Of a DNA stretch of 64,000 bases, positions 1 through 9,696 are shown piece by piece. Below the pieces are notes generated by a model. That model ran no database searches. It was not told the origin of the DNA and saw only the letters and a program-made list of their open reading frames with translations. The position numbers and the translations under genes are program-made. This DNA is from Bradyrhizobium canariense (GTDB lineage Bacteria > Pseudomonadota > Alphaproteobacteria > Rhizobiales > Xanthobacteraceae). Position 1 is the first letter of the stretch; each line of letters begins with the position of its first letter. Location: positions 124,001 to 188,000 of the forward strand of contig NZ_VSST01000044.1 of NCBI RefSeq assembly GCF_019402665.1, written 5' to 3'.

Positions 1-2
1 GC

Positions 3-476
3 GCAACGCGCGCGGGGCTCGTGCTGTTCATCGTCGCGGCGGCGCAATCGCTGGCGTTCACGCTGACCTTGCAGCAGGTGCCGCATGCGGTCGGCGATTT
101 CATGCTGGGACTGTCCAAGACCTCGGGCACCTGGCTGTTCATCCTGCTCGCGATCGCCGTGCTGATCGTGATGGGCTCGGTGCTGGAGGGCGCGGCCGCG
201 CTGATCATCTTCGGGCCGCTGCTGCTGCCGGTGGCCGTGCAGCTCGGTATCGATCCCCTGCATTTCGGCGTCGTGCTCGTGATCGCGATGGGCATCGGCC
301 TGTTCGCGCCGCCGCTCGGGCTCGGGCTCTACGGCGCTTGCCTGATCGGCAACGTGCCGATCGAGCAGACGGTGAAGCCGATCATGGGCTATCTTGGCCT
401 GTTGTTCCTTTGCCTGCTCGTGATCGCGTTCGTGCCATGGCTCAGCACGGCATTGCCGCGCGCGTTCGGCTACTGA
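3..476 (+). CDS. TRAP transporter large permease (DctM family), C-terminal part
   Basis: The reading frame is open from the window edge, so the N-terminus is missing. About 157 residues remain, nearly all hydrophobic, forming about four membrane segments. The stretch with VLEGAAALIIFGPLLLP and the later GIGLFAPPLGLGLY match the C-terminal repeat of DctM-type permeases, the 12-helix subunit that imports organic acids using a Na+ gradient together with a periplasmic binding protein and a small DctQ subunit. The next gene, a hydroxyacid dehydrogenase, starts 12 bases after the stop, so the transported substrate may be a 2-hydroxy or 2-keto acid; that is inference. The full gene and its partners lie outside the window. 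Confidence 0.88.
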   Translation, partial: ATRAGLVLFIVAAAQSLAFTLTLQQVPHAVGDFMLGLSKTSGTWLFILLAIAVLIVMGSVLEGAAALIIFGPLLLPVAVQLGIDPLHFGVVLVIAMGIGLFAPPLGLGLYGACLIGNVPIEQTVKPIMGYLGLLFLCLLVIAFVPWLSTALPRAFGY

Positions 477-488
477 AGGAGTCTTGCC

Positions 489-1466
489 GTGAAAGTCCTG
501 CTGGCCCACACGCCGGAGATGCGCCGCAATTACTACGGCAATCGCAGCCTGAACGGTTTGCGCGCGGCCGCCGAGGTGGTGCTGCACGAGAGCGATGAGA
601 CGCTGGTCTCAGCCAGCCTCGTGCGCGCTGCCAAAGATGTCGACATCATCGTGGCCGACCGCATGACCGAGGGCCGCGGCGAGATCTTTGCGCAACTGCC
701 GCGCCTGCGCGCCTTCGTCCGCTGCGCCGTCGACATTCGCAATGTCGATATCGAGGCCGCCTCGAACGCCGGCGTGCTCGTGACCCGCGCCGGGCCCGGC
801 TTCGTGCAAGCCGTTGCCGAGCTCGCGGTTGGCTTCATGGTCGATCTCTCCCGCGGCGTGTCCCGAGCGACGGCCGATTATCACGCCGGTCGCAGGCCGG
901 AAGCCCGGATGGGCCGTCAGCTGGCCGGCAGCAAGATCGGCATCATCGGCTATGGCAGCATCGGGCGTTACCTCGCCGACATCGCCAAGGTGATGCGCAT
1001 GGAGGTGCTGGTCGCAGATCCGTTTGCCACCGTGAGCGACAGCGCCATCCGGCAGGTCGGCCTCGACGAGCTCCTCGCCGCGTCCGACTATGTCGTCTGC
1101 CTTGCCATCGCCAACGAACAGACCGAAAACCTGATCGGCGAGGCGGCGCTGGCGCGCATGCAGAAGCATGCGGTCTTCGTCAATCTCTCCCGCGGCAATC
1201 TCGTCGACGAAGCGGCGCTGGCGAAGGCGCTGCTTGAATATCGTATCGCGGGTGCCGCGATGGATGTCGGCCGCGCGCCTGACCAGATGCCAAATCCGGA
1301 GCTTGCGAAGTATCCCAACGTCATCGCCACGCCGCATGTCGGCGGCCTGACGCCGCAGGCGATCGAATATCAGTCGCTGGAAACCGTGCGCCAGGTCGAG
1401 GCGATCGTCAAAGGCGAGGCCCCACAAGGCGCCGTCAACGCCGAGCGCTGGACGCGGCGGCCGTGA
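489..1466 (+). CDS. D-2-hydroxyacid dehydrogenase, NAD-binding
   Basis: A 325-residue member of the D-isomer-specific 2-hydroxyacid dehydrogenase family, which interconverts 2-hydroxyacids and 2-ketoacids with NAD(P)H. The Rossmann motif GYGSIG is at residues 154-159. The catalytic Arg is R235 in NLSRGN and the catalytic His is H283 in TPHVGG. The Glu that normally pairs with the His, in a DVFxxEP-like motif, is not at its usual place: the sequence reads DVGRAPDQMP. An AAGGAG ribosome site precedes the ATG. The gene sits directly behind a TRAP permease gene, probably in one operon, suggesting it acts on the imported acid. The exact substrate cannot be told. Confidence 0.85.
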   Translation: MKVLLAHTPEMRRNYYGNRSLNGLRAAAEVVLHESDETLVSASLVRAAKDVDIIVADRMTEGRGEIFAQLPRLRAFVRCAVDIRNVDIEAASNAGVLVTRAGPGFVQAVAELAVGFMVDLSRGVSRATADYHAGRRPEARMGRQLAGSKIGIIGYGSIGRYLADIAKVMRMEVLVADPFATVSDSAIRQVGLDELLAASDYVVCLAIANEQTENLIGEAALARMQKHAVFVNLSRGNLVDEAALAKALLEYRIAGAAMDVGRAPDQMPNPELAKYPNVIATPHVGGLTPQAIEYQSLETVRQVEAIVKGEAPQGAVNAERWTRRP

Positions 1467-1472
1467 TCCGCT

Positions 1473-2639
1473 CTACAGCCGGTCCACGGCTTTGAACGTC
1501 CCGTCCTTCTGGATCACCGTTAAAAACACCTTTGGTGGCGCGTCGATCATGCGCATGCCGACGGTGACGGTGCTGCCGCTGATGTCGAAGCGGCCGACAT
1601 CGTTGATCGCGCGCAGCAGGCTCGCGCGGGTCGGTTGCGGTCCGGCCTGTTCCAGCGCCGCGGCCGCGAGACGGCCGGCGATGTAGCCTTCGAGCGACAC
1701 GAAATTCGGCGTCAGCGTCGGGTCGAACGCGGTTTGCGCGGCCTGATAGTCGGCGACGAGCTTGAGCGAGCGGTCCCAGGGAAACGGCACGACCTGCGTG
1801 ACGACGACGCCTTCGCCCTCGGGGCCGAGCTCCCGGGCGAGCGCAACGGCGCCGACGAAAGAGATGTTGACGAAGGTCGGATTGGCGCCGCTGCGGTGCG
1901 CGAGCTTGATGAACTCGGCGCAGGGACCGTAGGTCCCGACCATGACGATCGCCTCGGGTTCGACGCGCTTGATCGTGCGCCAGGCCGAAGCGACGGCGCG
2001 GGTGTTGCGCTCGAAGGTGCCTTCGGCGGCGAGCTCGAGGCCGCGCCTGGCAAGCGCGGCCTTCACGCCGGAAAGACCGTCGCGCCCGAAGGAATCGTCC
2101 TGGTAGAAAATGGCGATGCGGGTGAAATGGCGATCCTCCGTGAGGTGCTTGACCCATGCCTCGGCCTCGGCGCCATAGCTCGCACGGATGTTGACCACGT
2201 TGGCGAGCTCGAGGTCGCGTAAGAACTCGGCACCGCTGAACGGACCGATGAAGGGCACGTTCCTGGCGCTGGTGATCGGTATCGTCGCCACCGCGGTCGG
2301 TGTGCCCACCGCACCGATCAGCGCAAACACCTTGTCGTCCTCGATCAGCTGCAGCGTCTGCGCTACCGAGCGGTCGGGGTCGTAGCCGTCGTCGCGGCTG
2401 ATGAGCTGGAGCTTGCGGCCGTGGACGCCGCCCTTGGCGTTGATTTCGGTGAAGGCTGCGACGATGCCCTGCCGCATCCGCTGTCCGAGTGCGGAGGAGG
2501 GACCCTCGAGTGCTGCGGCCTGGCCGAACAGGATCGCATCCTCGCTGACGCCGATCTCGTCGGCTTTCGCCGGCAGCATGATTGCTGCCAGGAGGACGAC
2601 GGTCATGACGATGGACGTCGCAGATCGAGATCGATACAT
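1473..2639 (-). CDS. ABC transporter substrate-binding protein, Leu/Ile/Val type
   Basis: A 388-residue periplasmic protein of the type 1 periplasmic binding fold (Peripla_BP_6) that delivers ligands to branched-chain-amino-acid-type ABC importers. It has a signal peptide with a hydrophobic core at about residues 8-22 and a likely cleavage after AKA near residue 26. The mature protein opens with the family pattern ILFGQAAALEGPSSALGQRM and contains GGVHGRKL, INAKGG and the lobe crossover SFGRDG. No permease or ATPase genes are beside it, so it is an orphan here. In this family ligands are often aromatic acids or amides rather than amino acids, so the ligand is left open. It converges on the dehydrogenase gene with 6 bases between the two stops. 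Confidence 0.87.
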   Translation of the reverse strand: MYRSRSATSIVMTVVLLAAIMLPAKADEIGVSEDAILFGQAAALEGPSSALGQRMRQGIVAAFTEINAKGGVHGRKLQLISRDDGYDPDRSVAQTLQLIEDDKVFALIGAVGTPTAVATIPITSARNVPFIGPFSGAEFLRDLELANVVNIRASYGAEAEAWVKHLTEDRHFTRIAIFYQDDSFGRDGLSGVKAALARRGLELAAEGTFERNTRAVASAWRTIKRVEPEAIVMVGTYGPCAEFIKLAHRSGANPTFVNISFVGAVALARELGPEGEGVVVTQVVPFPWDRSLKLVADYQAAQTAFDPTLTPNFVSLEGYIAGRLAAAALEQAGPQPTRASLLRAINDVGRFDISGSTVTVGMRMIDAPPKVFLTVIQKDGTFKAVDRL

Positions 2640-2915
2640 CAGGAAAAGTCTTGCCGGTGCGGTGAGTAGCTTCGGGAAAGCTATCGCCGCAGGATGAATC
2701 GGCGATGTATCGATGGCTCCGTACTACTCCGGGGAAAACCGGCAACTTGCTTCGTCAAAGTCCGCATCGTCCTGCATTTCATTAACTAAGGCGGGTCATG
2801 CGGAACAGCCGGCGCCTGAAATTGTGCAGTTCTTAACCGCGGTCCTGTTCCGATAGTGGCTCCGGCGGCTCAACCAGAGGTTCGGTTGACCGGGAGAGGG
2901 GACGGCGGTTTCTGA

Positions 2916-5345
2916 ATGGACGGTCGGGATCAGAACGATCAGGATCGGAGGCGAATGACCGGATGGTGGCGTGCCGCGCCGCTGCTCGGGCTCTATCGCC
3001 CTGCGCTCGTTGCGGTCGGTGTAGGTCTTCTGTTTTCGGTCGTGGCCGCGGCCGCGGTGGCGCGATGGGAAGGCCGCGTCAACAAGATCGAGTTCGAGAA
3101 CGCGGCCGAGACTGAAGTGATCGTCATGCAGAACGGCATGGGCGAGTACATCTCCAGGCTCGTCGCGCTACGCACCCTGTTCGAATCGACCAACCAGGAG
3201 ATCACCCGCAGCGAATTCGAGACCTTCAGCACCCGCCTGTTCGAGCGCCATCCCGGCATGCTGCGCATCTCCTGGGTGCCGCGCGTGAACCGCAAGGAGC
3301 GCGCCGAATACGAGGCCGCGGCGATCATGGACGGTGTCTCCGGCTATCGCATCAAGTCGCTCCAGGGCGATGGGTTCGCGACCGCGCCGCAGAGCGACGA
3401 ATATTTTCCGGTGCTCTACTCGACCCAGCCGAAGACGTCTCCGGTCTACGGCATGGACTACGCGACCGTTCCGGAGCGCCGCGCGCTCCTCGAGCGCGCG
3501 CGCGACACCGACCGGGTCTCGGCCATTCGCACCCGCCTCTTCGAGCCGAGGGCGGGCGGCCGGTTGCCCGACGTTCTCGTCGCCATTCCCGTCTACGCCA
3601 AGGGAACGTCGCGCGACACGGTCGTGGACCGACGCCGCAATCTCGCCGGCTTCGTCGTCGGCGTCTTCGACCTGCCGCTGCTGATCCAGTCCATTCGCGT
3701 GACCACCGGCGCAAGCCCCGCGGTCAGCGTCAACGTCTATCCGCCGTTTGCGTGGCAGATCGTCGGCCTGGAGGAGATGCTGCCGGATTATTCGTCGGCC
3801 GCCACGGCGCCGCAGTCGATGCGGGACGTCGCGCGGGCCCTGCACTGGTCGGGCAATCTCAAGATCGGCGACACCGACTGGCAGGTGCGGGCGGTGCCGA
3901 CTGCCGGCGGTCCGTTGGAGACGACTTACGATCGCGCGGGCGCGGTGCTGATCGTCGGCATGCTGCTGACGCTGTCGCTTTCGACCTATCTCATGCTCGC
4001 AAGCCGCAATTCGCAGCGGTTGTCGCTGGCGAACCGGCGGGTGCTCGAACTCGCCCAGACCGACATCCTGACCGGATTGCCGAACCGCGCTTTCTTCCTG
4101 GCCCGGCTCGACGAGCTCAATGGTCGTTTGAAGGACGGCGGTCGGACCTTCTCGATCCTGATGCTCGACCTCGACCGCTTCAAGAACGTCAACGACTCGC
4201 TCGGTCACGGTGCCGGCGATGCGCTGCTGCGTCAGGTCGCACAACGGCTGAAATCCGCGCTGCGCGCCAGCGACGTGCTGGCCCGGCTTGGTGGCGACGA
4301 ATTCGCCATCATCCAGGAAGCTTGCGAGGATCAGCGCGTCTGCTCGACCGAACTGGCGGGGCGGATCGCCAAGCTTGTGGCCGAGCCGTTCCTTCTTCCC
4401 GGACACCGCGTCGAGATCGGCACCAGCATCGGCATTGCGATCGCGCCCGATCACGGCAGCGATCAGGAGCAGCTGCTGAAGAAGGCCGACCTGGCGCTCT
4501 ACCGCTCGAAATCGTCGGGCCGCAACTGCTTCACCATCTACGACAAGGCGATGTCGGCCGAGCTCGAGGCGCGCAGCACGCTGGAAGGCGATCTGCGCGA
4601 CGCCATTGCGCGGTGTCAGCTCGAGGTGCACTACCAGCCGTTCGTCGACGCCCTCAGCGGCGCGCGGCGCGGCTTCGAGGCGTTGGTGCGCTGGAGGCAT
4701 CCGACGCGCGGCTTGATTGCGCCGGACCAGTTCATCCCGCTTGCGGAGGAGACCGGGCTGATCGTGCCGCTCGGCGAGTTCGTGCTGCGACGCGCCTGCG
4801 CTGACGCGGCCGGCTGGCCGTCCGACCTTGCGGTTGCAGTCAACCTGTCGCCGATCCAGTTCAAGGAGGCCGAGCTGTTCGAGATGATCAGCGCGGCGCT
4901 CGCCGATTCCGGGTTGCCGCCCCGGCGGCTGGAGATTGAGATCACGGAATCCGTTCTGCTGGAACGCGGCGTCGAGAACCACGCCTTCATGGAGCGGCTG
5001 AAGAGCATCGGCATCGCGCTCGCACTCGACGATTTCGGCACCGGCTATTCGTCGCTGAGCTACCTGACCGCGTTCCCGTTCGACAAGATCAAGATCGACA
5101 AGTCGTTCATCCGCAACCTCACGCATCAGCCGCGCAGCTCCGCCATCATCTCCTCGATCGTGACGCTGGCGCGCGGGCTGGACATGTCGGTCACCGCCGA
5201 AGGCGTCGAGACCCGCGAGGAGTACGAGCGGCTGAAGGCGCTCGGCGTCAATTTCGCGCAAGGCTATCTGTTCGGCCGCCCGCACCCGATCGAACGGATC
5301 ATGTTCGACGTGCCCGTCAAACCATCCCAACTCGACGCCGCCTGA
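2916..5345 (+). CDS. CHASE-GGDEF-EAL c-di-GMP turnover protein
   Basis: An 809-residue inner-membrane signalling protein. The order is: first membrane segment (about 28-50), a periplasmic CHASE sensor domain (about 65-280, with ISWVPRVNRKER), a second membrane segment (about 342-362), GGDEF and EAL. The GGDEF motif (459-463) is intact and has an RxxD inhibitory site (RASD) five residues upstream. The EAL domain also looks active: EAL at 588-590, NLSPIQF, EITESVL, LDDFGTGYSS, KIDKSF and AEGVET are all present. It can therefore be expected both to make and to degrade c-di-GMP, with one activity probably dominating. CHASE domains usually bind small extracellular ligands. The gene appears to stand alone and is followed by a palindromic repeat. 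Confidence 0.93.
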   Translation: MDGRDQNDQDRRRMTGWWRAAPLLGLYRPALVAVGVGLLFSVVAAAAVARWEGRVNKIEFENAAETEVIVMQNGMGEYISRLVALRTLFESTNQEITRSEFETFSTRLFERHPGMLRISWVPRVNRKERAEYEAAAIMDGVSGYRIKSLQGDGFATAPQSDEYFPVLYSTQPKTSPVYGMDYATVPERRALLERARDTDRVSAIRTRLFEPRAGGRLPDVLVAIPVYAKGTSRDTVVDRRRNLAGFVVGVFDLPLLIQSIRVTTGASPAVSVNVYPPFAWQIVGLEEMLPDYSSAATAPQSMRDVARALHWSGNLKIGDTDWQVRAVPTAGGPLETTYDRAGAVLIVGMLLTLSLSTYLMLASRNSQRLSLANRRVLELAQTDILTGLPNRAFFLARLDELNGRLKDGGRTFSILMLDLDRFKNVNDSLGHGAGDALLRQVAQRLKSALRASDVLARLGGDEFAIIQEACEDQRVCSTELAGRIAKLVAEPFLLPGHRVEIGTSIGIAIAPDHGSDQEQLLKKADLALYRSKSSGRNCFTIYDKAMSAELEARSTLEGDLRDAIARCQLEVHYQPFVDALSGARRGFEALVRWRHPTRGLIAPDQFIPLAEETGLIVPLGEFVLRRACADAAGWPSDLAVAVNLSPIQFKEAELFEMISAALADSGLPPRRLEIEITESVLLERGVENHAFMERLKSIGIALALDDFGTGYSSLSYLTAFPFDKIKIDKSFIRNLTHQPRSSAIISSIVTLARGLDMSVTAEGVETREEYERLKALGVNFAQGYLFGRPHPIERIMFDVPVKPSQLDAA

Positions 5346-5351
5346 GCGCCC

Positions 5352-5490
5352 GCCTCGTCCTTCGAGACGACCGCTTCGCGGTCTCCTCAGGATGAGGCTA
5401 GGTGGCATCGGGGCCTGTTGAATTGTCGCCAAACACTCTGTCCTCATCCTGAGGAGCCCGCGAAGCGGGCGTCTCGAAGGATGGCCGCAG
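5352..5490. repeat. Paired palindromic intergenic repeat, family A (copy 1)
   Basis: Two inverted REP-like units face each other. The left unit begins CCTCGTCCTTCGAGAC and ends CTCAGGATGAGG; the right begins CCTCATCCTGAGGAG and ends GTCTCGAAGGATGG. Each carries a short GC hairpin (GACCGCTTCGCGGTC; GCCCGCGAAGCGGGC). The same arrangement recurs at 25931-26066 and, diverged, at 21931-22038. It fills the gap between two co-directional genes. Confidence 0.85.
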
Positions 5491-5598
5491 GCGAGGTGCT
5501 TGCCAGTACTTCTTCCAGCGCGATCACCTTACTCAACGGGCATGCGCGAAAAGCGCTTGACCCGGGCAGTCCCGGATGGTCGGAAGGACCGTCCAGGG

Positions 5599-6903
5599 AT
5601 GAAACACACAATGCGGCTTCCGTTCTTCTACGGCTGGGTCGTGGTCGCGGTGACTTTCGTCACCATGGCCATCGGCGTCAACGCGCGCACCGCCTTCTCG
5701 CTGTTCTTTCCTCCCATCATCTCCGAGTTCGGCTGGGAGCGCGGCGTCACCGCGGGCGCCTTTTCCTTCGGCTTCGTGGTGTCGGGCATGGTCAGCCCGC
5801 TGATCGGCCGGCTGATGGACCGCGCCGGCCCGCGCGCGGTGATGGAGCTCGGCGTGGTTCTGATGGGTGGCGGGCTGCTGCTCGCGCCGCTCACCAGCCA
5901 GCCATGGCATCTCTACGTCACCATCGGCGTCATGGTTGGCGCCGGCTCGGTGTGTCTCGGCTATTCCGGCCAGTCGCTGTTCCTGCCGAACTGGTTCATC
6001 CGCACACGCGGCCTCGCCATCGGCATTGCCTTCGCCGGGGTCGGCATCGGCTCGGTGACGCTGCTGCCCTGGGTGCAGCACTTGATCGAACAGACCGGCT
6101 GGCGCACGGCCTGCACGGCGATGGGCCTGATGATTCTGATCGTGCTGGCGCCGATCAATCTGTTCCTGCACAGGCGCCCCGAGGATATCGGCCTGCGGCC
6201 TGACGGCGATGCCGCGCCGGCCGCAGGCGCCGCAAAACCCGTCTCCAACATCGTCGATCCCGTCTGGGCCCGGACCGAATGGACACTCCGGAAAGCGGTC
6301 GCCACGGCGCGGTTCTGGTGGATCGCGCTCGGCTATTTCTGCGGCCTGTACATCTGGTACGCGGTGCAGGTGCACCAGACCAAATTCCTGCTCGACATCG
6401 GCTTCAGCCCGGGTGTCGCGGTGTGGGCGCTCGGCATCGTCAGCCTGCTCGGCATTCCCGGCCAGATCCTGCTCGGCCATGTCTCCGACCGGATCGGGCG
6501 GGAATGGGTATGGGCAATCAGCTGCGCGGGTTTTGCGATCTCTTTCGCAGCGCTGATGGCTCTGAAATTCCAACCGTCATTGTGGCTGGTCTATCTCATG
6601 GTGTTCACGCAAGGCGCGCTCGGCTACGGCCTGACCTCGATCATGGGCGCAGTGGTGTTCGAGATTTTTCAGGGCAAGCACCAAGGCAGCATCTTCGGCA
6701 CCATCATGCTGGCAGCATTGGCCGGCGGCGCCGCCGGTCCCTGGGTCACCGGCTTGCTTTACGATCGGGTCGGCGACTACACGCTCGCCTTTGGCGTTGC
6801 CATCATTGTGAGCGGATTGTCGGCGCTCTCGATCTGGCAAGCCGCGCCGCGCAAGGTGCGCGCCGTCGCCGGCAAGCTTCAGGCTGGGACCGGCGCCGAA
6901 TAG
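5599..6903 (+). CDS. MFS transporter
   Basis: A 434-residue major facilitator superfamily permease with about 12 hydrophobic segments. The start chosen, ATG at 5599 (MKHTMRLPFFYGWVVV), places a typical short cytoplasmic N-terminus before helix 1; an upstream extension in the same frame runs back through non-coding repeat sequence and is not supported. Loop 2-3 carries the MFS motif as GRLMDRAGPR, repeated in the second half as GHVSDRIGREW. The sequence resembles the oxalate/formate and monocarboxylate antiporter branch, but no substrate can be read from it. No regulator or enzyme partner lies beside it; the neighbours on both sides are c-di-GMP proteins. Confidence 0.88.
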   Translation: MKHTMRLPFFYGWVVVAVTFVTMAIGVNARTAFSLFFPPIISEFGWERGVTAGAFSFGFVVSGMVSPLIGRLMDRAGPRAVMELGVVLMGGGLLLAPLTSQPWHLYVTIGVMVGAGSVCLGYSGQSLFLPNWFIRTRGLAIGIAFAGVGIGSVTLLPWVQHLIEQTGWRTACTAMGLMILIVLAPINLFLHRRPEDIGLRPDGDAAPAAGAAKPVSNIVDPVWARTEWTLRKAVATARFWWIALGYFCGLYIWYAVQVHQTKFLLDIGFSPGVAVWALGIVSLLGIPGQILLGHVSDRIGREWVWAISCAGFAISFAALMALKFQPSLWLVYLMVFTQGALGYGLTSIMGAVVFEIFQGKHQGSIFGTIMLAALAGGAAGPWVTGLLYDRVGDYTLAFGVAIIVSGLSALSIWQAAPRKVRAVAGKLQAGTGAE

Positions 6904-7027
6904 GTTCCGTACGCACCGGATTACCTTCGCGTCTTTTGCGGAATGTTAAGCATGTCGCGTTGCGACGGGACTGCAAAAACGTCTTGGACACCATCGCGGC
7001 GCTAGCCTCGGTTGCCATATCTTCCCG

Positions 7028-9631
7028 ATGCCTCCGGGTCCAACGATGTCTGCCTCCGATTGTCCCATGACAGAAACTCCGGAAGTGCTGTTGGCCGCGC
7101 TCGAACGCGCCGAAGAGGGCATCGTCATCGTCGACAGCGCGTATCGCATCACGCATTTCAATGCCGGTGCAGAGCGGATCTGGAAACTCGCACGGGCTGA
7201 GGTGCTCGGCCGCGACGCCGGACTTCTCAGCCTCAAATGCCTCCAGGCCGAACCGTGTGCGGAATTCCGTGACGAGATCAGCCTGGTGCGACACGACGGC
7301 AGCCGCATCCGGGCGGCCATCTCGCTTTCATCCATTGCAAGTGGCGGCGTGACCCATCGCATCGTGTTCGCGCGTGACGTTACCGCGGATGCCGAGCGCC
7401 GCGTCAGGATCGGGCTTCTCCACGCCGTCTCCGACCAGACCAACCGCGCGGTGCTCATCACCGACACCGACCAGAACATCGTCTACGTCAATTCCGCCTT
7501 CACGACGCTGTTCGGCTACACCAGCGAGGAAGCCGAAGGCCGCCGTGCCCGGGGCCTGATCGCCGGCCGCCACACCGATCGCAAGGCCGTTGCGAAGCTC
7601 GTCAAGCGCCTGATGGATGGCGGCCACCGCGGCGAGGTCGAGATGCTCGCCTATGACAAGGATGGCGAGGAGATCTGGGTCTGTGCCCGCATCGATGCCT
7701 TCCGCGACAGGAAGGGCCAGGTCAAGCACATCTTCGCGCTGCTCGAGGACATCACGGAGACCAAGCAGCTGCACTCGCTCCAGCAGCTCATCATGGGCGC
7801 GCTCGCTGATGAGGTTCCGATCGGCGAGATTGCAGACCGGCTGTGCCGCCGTGTCGAGCAGATCGCGCCCGACGTCGTCTGTTCGCTGCTTCACGTCGAT
7901 GCCGCGGGCCTGATCCATCCGCTCGGCGGCCCAAGCCTGCCCGAGGACTATTCCCGCGCACTGGAGGGCATTGCCATTGGTCCCAATGTCGGCTCGTGCG
8001 GAACCGCGGCCTTCTACGGCGAGCCGGTGCTGGCGACCGATCTGGAGACCGACCCGCGCTGGCAGCCCTACAAGGCGATGCCGCTCGCGATTGGCCTGCG
8101 CGCATGCTGGTCGACGCCGGTCAAGGCCAAGGACGGACGGGTCATCGCCACCTTCGCTTTCTACTACCGGGAGCCGCGCGCGCCGAGCAATTGGCACCGC
8201 CGCATCGTCGATGCCTGCGTCAATCTCGGCGCCTTCGCGATCGAGCGCAAGGAAGCGCGCGCCGAGATCGCGCGGCTCGCCTATCACGACATCCTCACTG
8301 GTCTGCCGAACCGCGCACAATTGCGACGCCTGATCACCACCGCCATCGATGCCTGCCCGACCGGCAGCCACGTCGCGCTGGCCTTCCTCGACGTCGATCA
8401 TTTCAAGGACGTCAACGACACGCTCGGTCATGCCGCCGGCGACGAGCTCCTGATCCAGCTGGCGCAGCGCCTGCGCGAGCAGATCGGACCCGAGGACATG
8501 CTGGGGCGGCTCGGCGGCGACGAGTTCGTCATCCTGCCGCCGCGGCGCAACGCCGAGGGTGCCGAGCGCGTCGCGGCCGGAATTACCGAAGCGCTAGCGG
8601 CGCCGCTGCGGCTCGGCTCCAGGCAGCTGCAGATGTCGGCGAGCATCGGCGTCAGCCTCTATCCCGATCATGCGACCGACATCGACACCCTGATGCAACA
8701 GGCGGACGCGGCCATGTACATGGCCAAGCAGGCGGGACGTTCGACCCATCGCCTGTTCAGCGCCGAGATGAACGGGCTCACCGAGCAGCGGCTGGCCTTG
8801 ATTGCGGCGCTGCGCCGCGCCATCGCCGAGGGGGCGCTGACCCTCAGGTATCAGCCGCAGATCCGCAGCTGCGACGGCGCGATCCATGGCGTCGAGGCGC
8901 TGGCGCGCTGGCACGATGCCGAGCTCGGCGACGTCTCGCCGGCAAAATTCATCCCGCTCGCCGAAGAGTGCGGCCTGATCGAGCAGATCGGCCTGTGGTC
9001 GGTGCGCGAGGCCTGCCGGCAGATGGCGAGTTGGCGCCGCGCCGGGCTCGGCATTCCATCCGTGTCGGTGAACCTGTCGCCGATCAATTTCCGCAGCGTC
9101 ACGCTGGCCGCGCGGCTCAAGGACATCCTCGCCGAATACGATCTGCCGGCGGATGCGCTGATGCTCGAGATCACCGAGGGCGCGTTCATGCAGGACAGCG
9201 TCGCCGCGCTCGAGACGATGAATGCGATCCGGGAGCTCGGCGTCGGGCTTTCCGTGGACGATTTCGGCACCGGCTATTCCAGCCTCAGCCGGCTCGCCCA
9301 TCTGCCGATCCGCGAGCTCAAGATCGACCGCAGCTTCATGCGCGACATCGAGCGTGACGCCGGCGCGCTCGCGATCGCCACCGCCGTGGTGCGCGTCGGG
9401 CAGGGCCTCGGCATGACCGTCGTCGGCGAAGGGGTCGAGACCGAGGCGCAGCGCAAGGTGCTGGCCGAACTTGGCTGCGACGTCGTGCAGGGTTTTCTTT
9501 ACGCACCCGCGCTCGCGCCTGTTGCCTTCGAGCGCTGGCTGATCGAGCACTGCGCCGAGCAGGCGCAGGCGATGTTGGCTCGTCTCGACATTGCACCGGC
9601 CGGCGCGACTGCGGTGAAGCGGTCGGCGTAG
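7028..9631 (+). CDS. PAS-PAS-GAF-GGDEF-EAL c-di-GMP turnover protein
   Basis: An 867-residue soluble signalling protein; there is no membrane segment. Domains in order: PAS 1 (about 20-125), PAS 2 (about 140-255), GAF (about 265-410), GGDEF (motif at 496-500) and EAL (motif at 623-625). The GGDEF motif is RLGGDEF but the RxxD inhibitory site is missing (GPED instead), so product inhibition is probably lost. The EAL domain keeps NLSPINF, EITEG, VDDFGTGYSS, KIDRSF and GEGVET and so looks active. The layout resembles the Dos/PdeA1 group of oxygen-sensing enzymes, but no haem ligand is assigned. ATGs at 7028, 7046 and 7067 are all possible starts; none has a good ribosome site. Confidence 0.92.
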   Translation: MPPGPTMSASDCPMTETPEVLLAALERAEEGIVIVDSAYRITHFNAGAERIWKLARAEVLGRDAGLLSLKCLQAEPCAEFRDEISLVRHDGSRIRAAISLSSIASGGVTHRIVFARDVTADAERRVRIGLLHAVSDQTNRAVLITDTDQNIVYVNSAFTTLFGYTSEEAEGRRARGLIAGRHTDRKAVAKLVKRLMDGGHRGEVEMLAYDKDGEEIWVCARIDAFRDRKGQVKHIFALLEDITETKQLHSLQQLIMGALADEVPIGEIADRLCRRVEQIAPDVVCSLLHVDAAGLIHPLGGPSLPEDYSRALEGIAIGPNVGSCGTAAFYGEPVLATDLETDPRWQPYKAMPLAIGLRACWSTPVKAKDGRVIATFAFYYREPRAPSNWHRRIVDACVNLGAFAIERKEARAEIARLAYHDILTGLPNRAQLRRLITTAIDACPTGSHVALAFLDVDHFKDVNDTLGHAAGDELLIQLAQRLREQIGPEDMLGRLGGDEFVILPPRRNAEGAERVAAGITEALAAPLRLGSRQLQMSASIGVSLYPDHATDIDTLMQQADAAMYMAKQAGRSTHRLFSAEMNGLTEQRLALIAALRRAIAEGALTLRYQPQIRSCDGAIHGVEALARWHDAELGDVSPAKFIPLAEECGLIEQIGLWSVREACRQMASWRRAGLGIPSVSVNLSPINFRSVTLAARLKDILAEYDLPADALMLEITEGAFMQDSVAALETMNAIRELGVGLSVDDFGTGYSSLSRLAHLPIRELKIDRSFMRDIERDAGALAIATAVVRVGQGLGMTVVGEGVETEAQRKVLAELGCDVVQGFLYAPALAPVAFERWLIEHCAEQAQAMLARLDIAPAGATAVKRSA

Positions 9632-9696
9632 GGCGTCTACTCTCGGAGCCGCCACGGCAGCAACGACGGGCTAGCCATCGAAATCAACGAAACGCG

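Noticed and set aside
3168..5447. Minus-strand open frame of 759 codons opposite the CHASE-GGDEF-EAL gene
   Set aside because: Composition is typical of antisense in GC-rich DNA and no motif appears; the plus strand carries complete GGDEF and EAL motifs.
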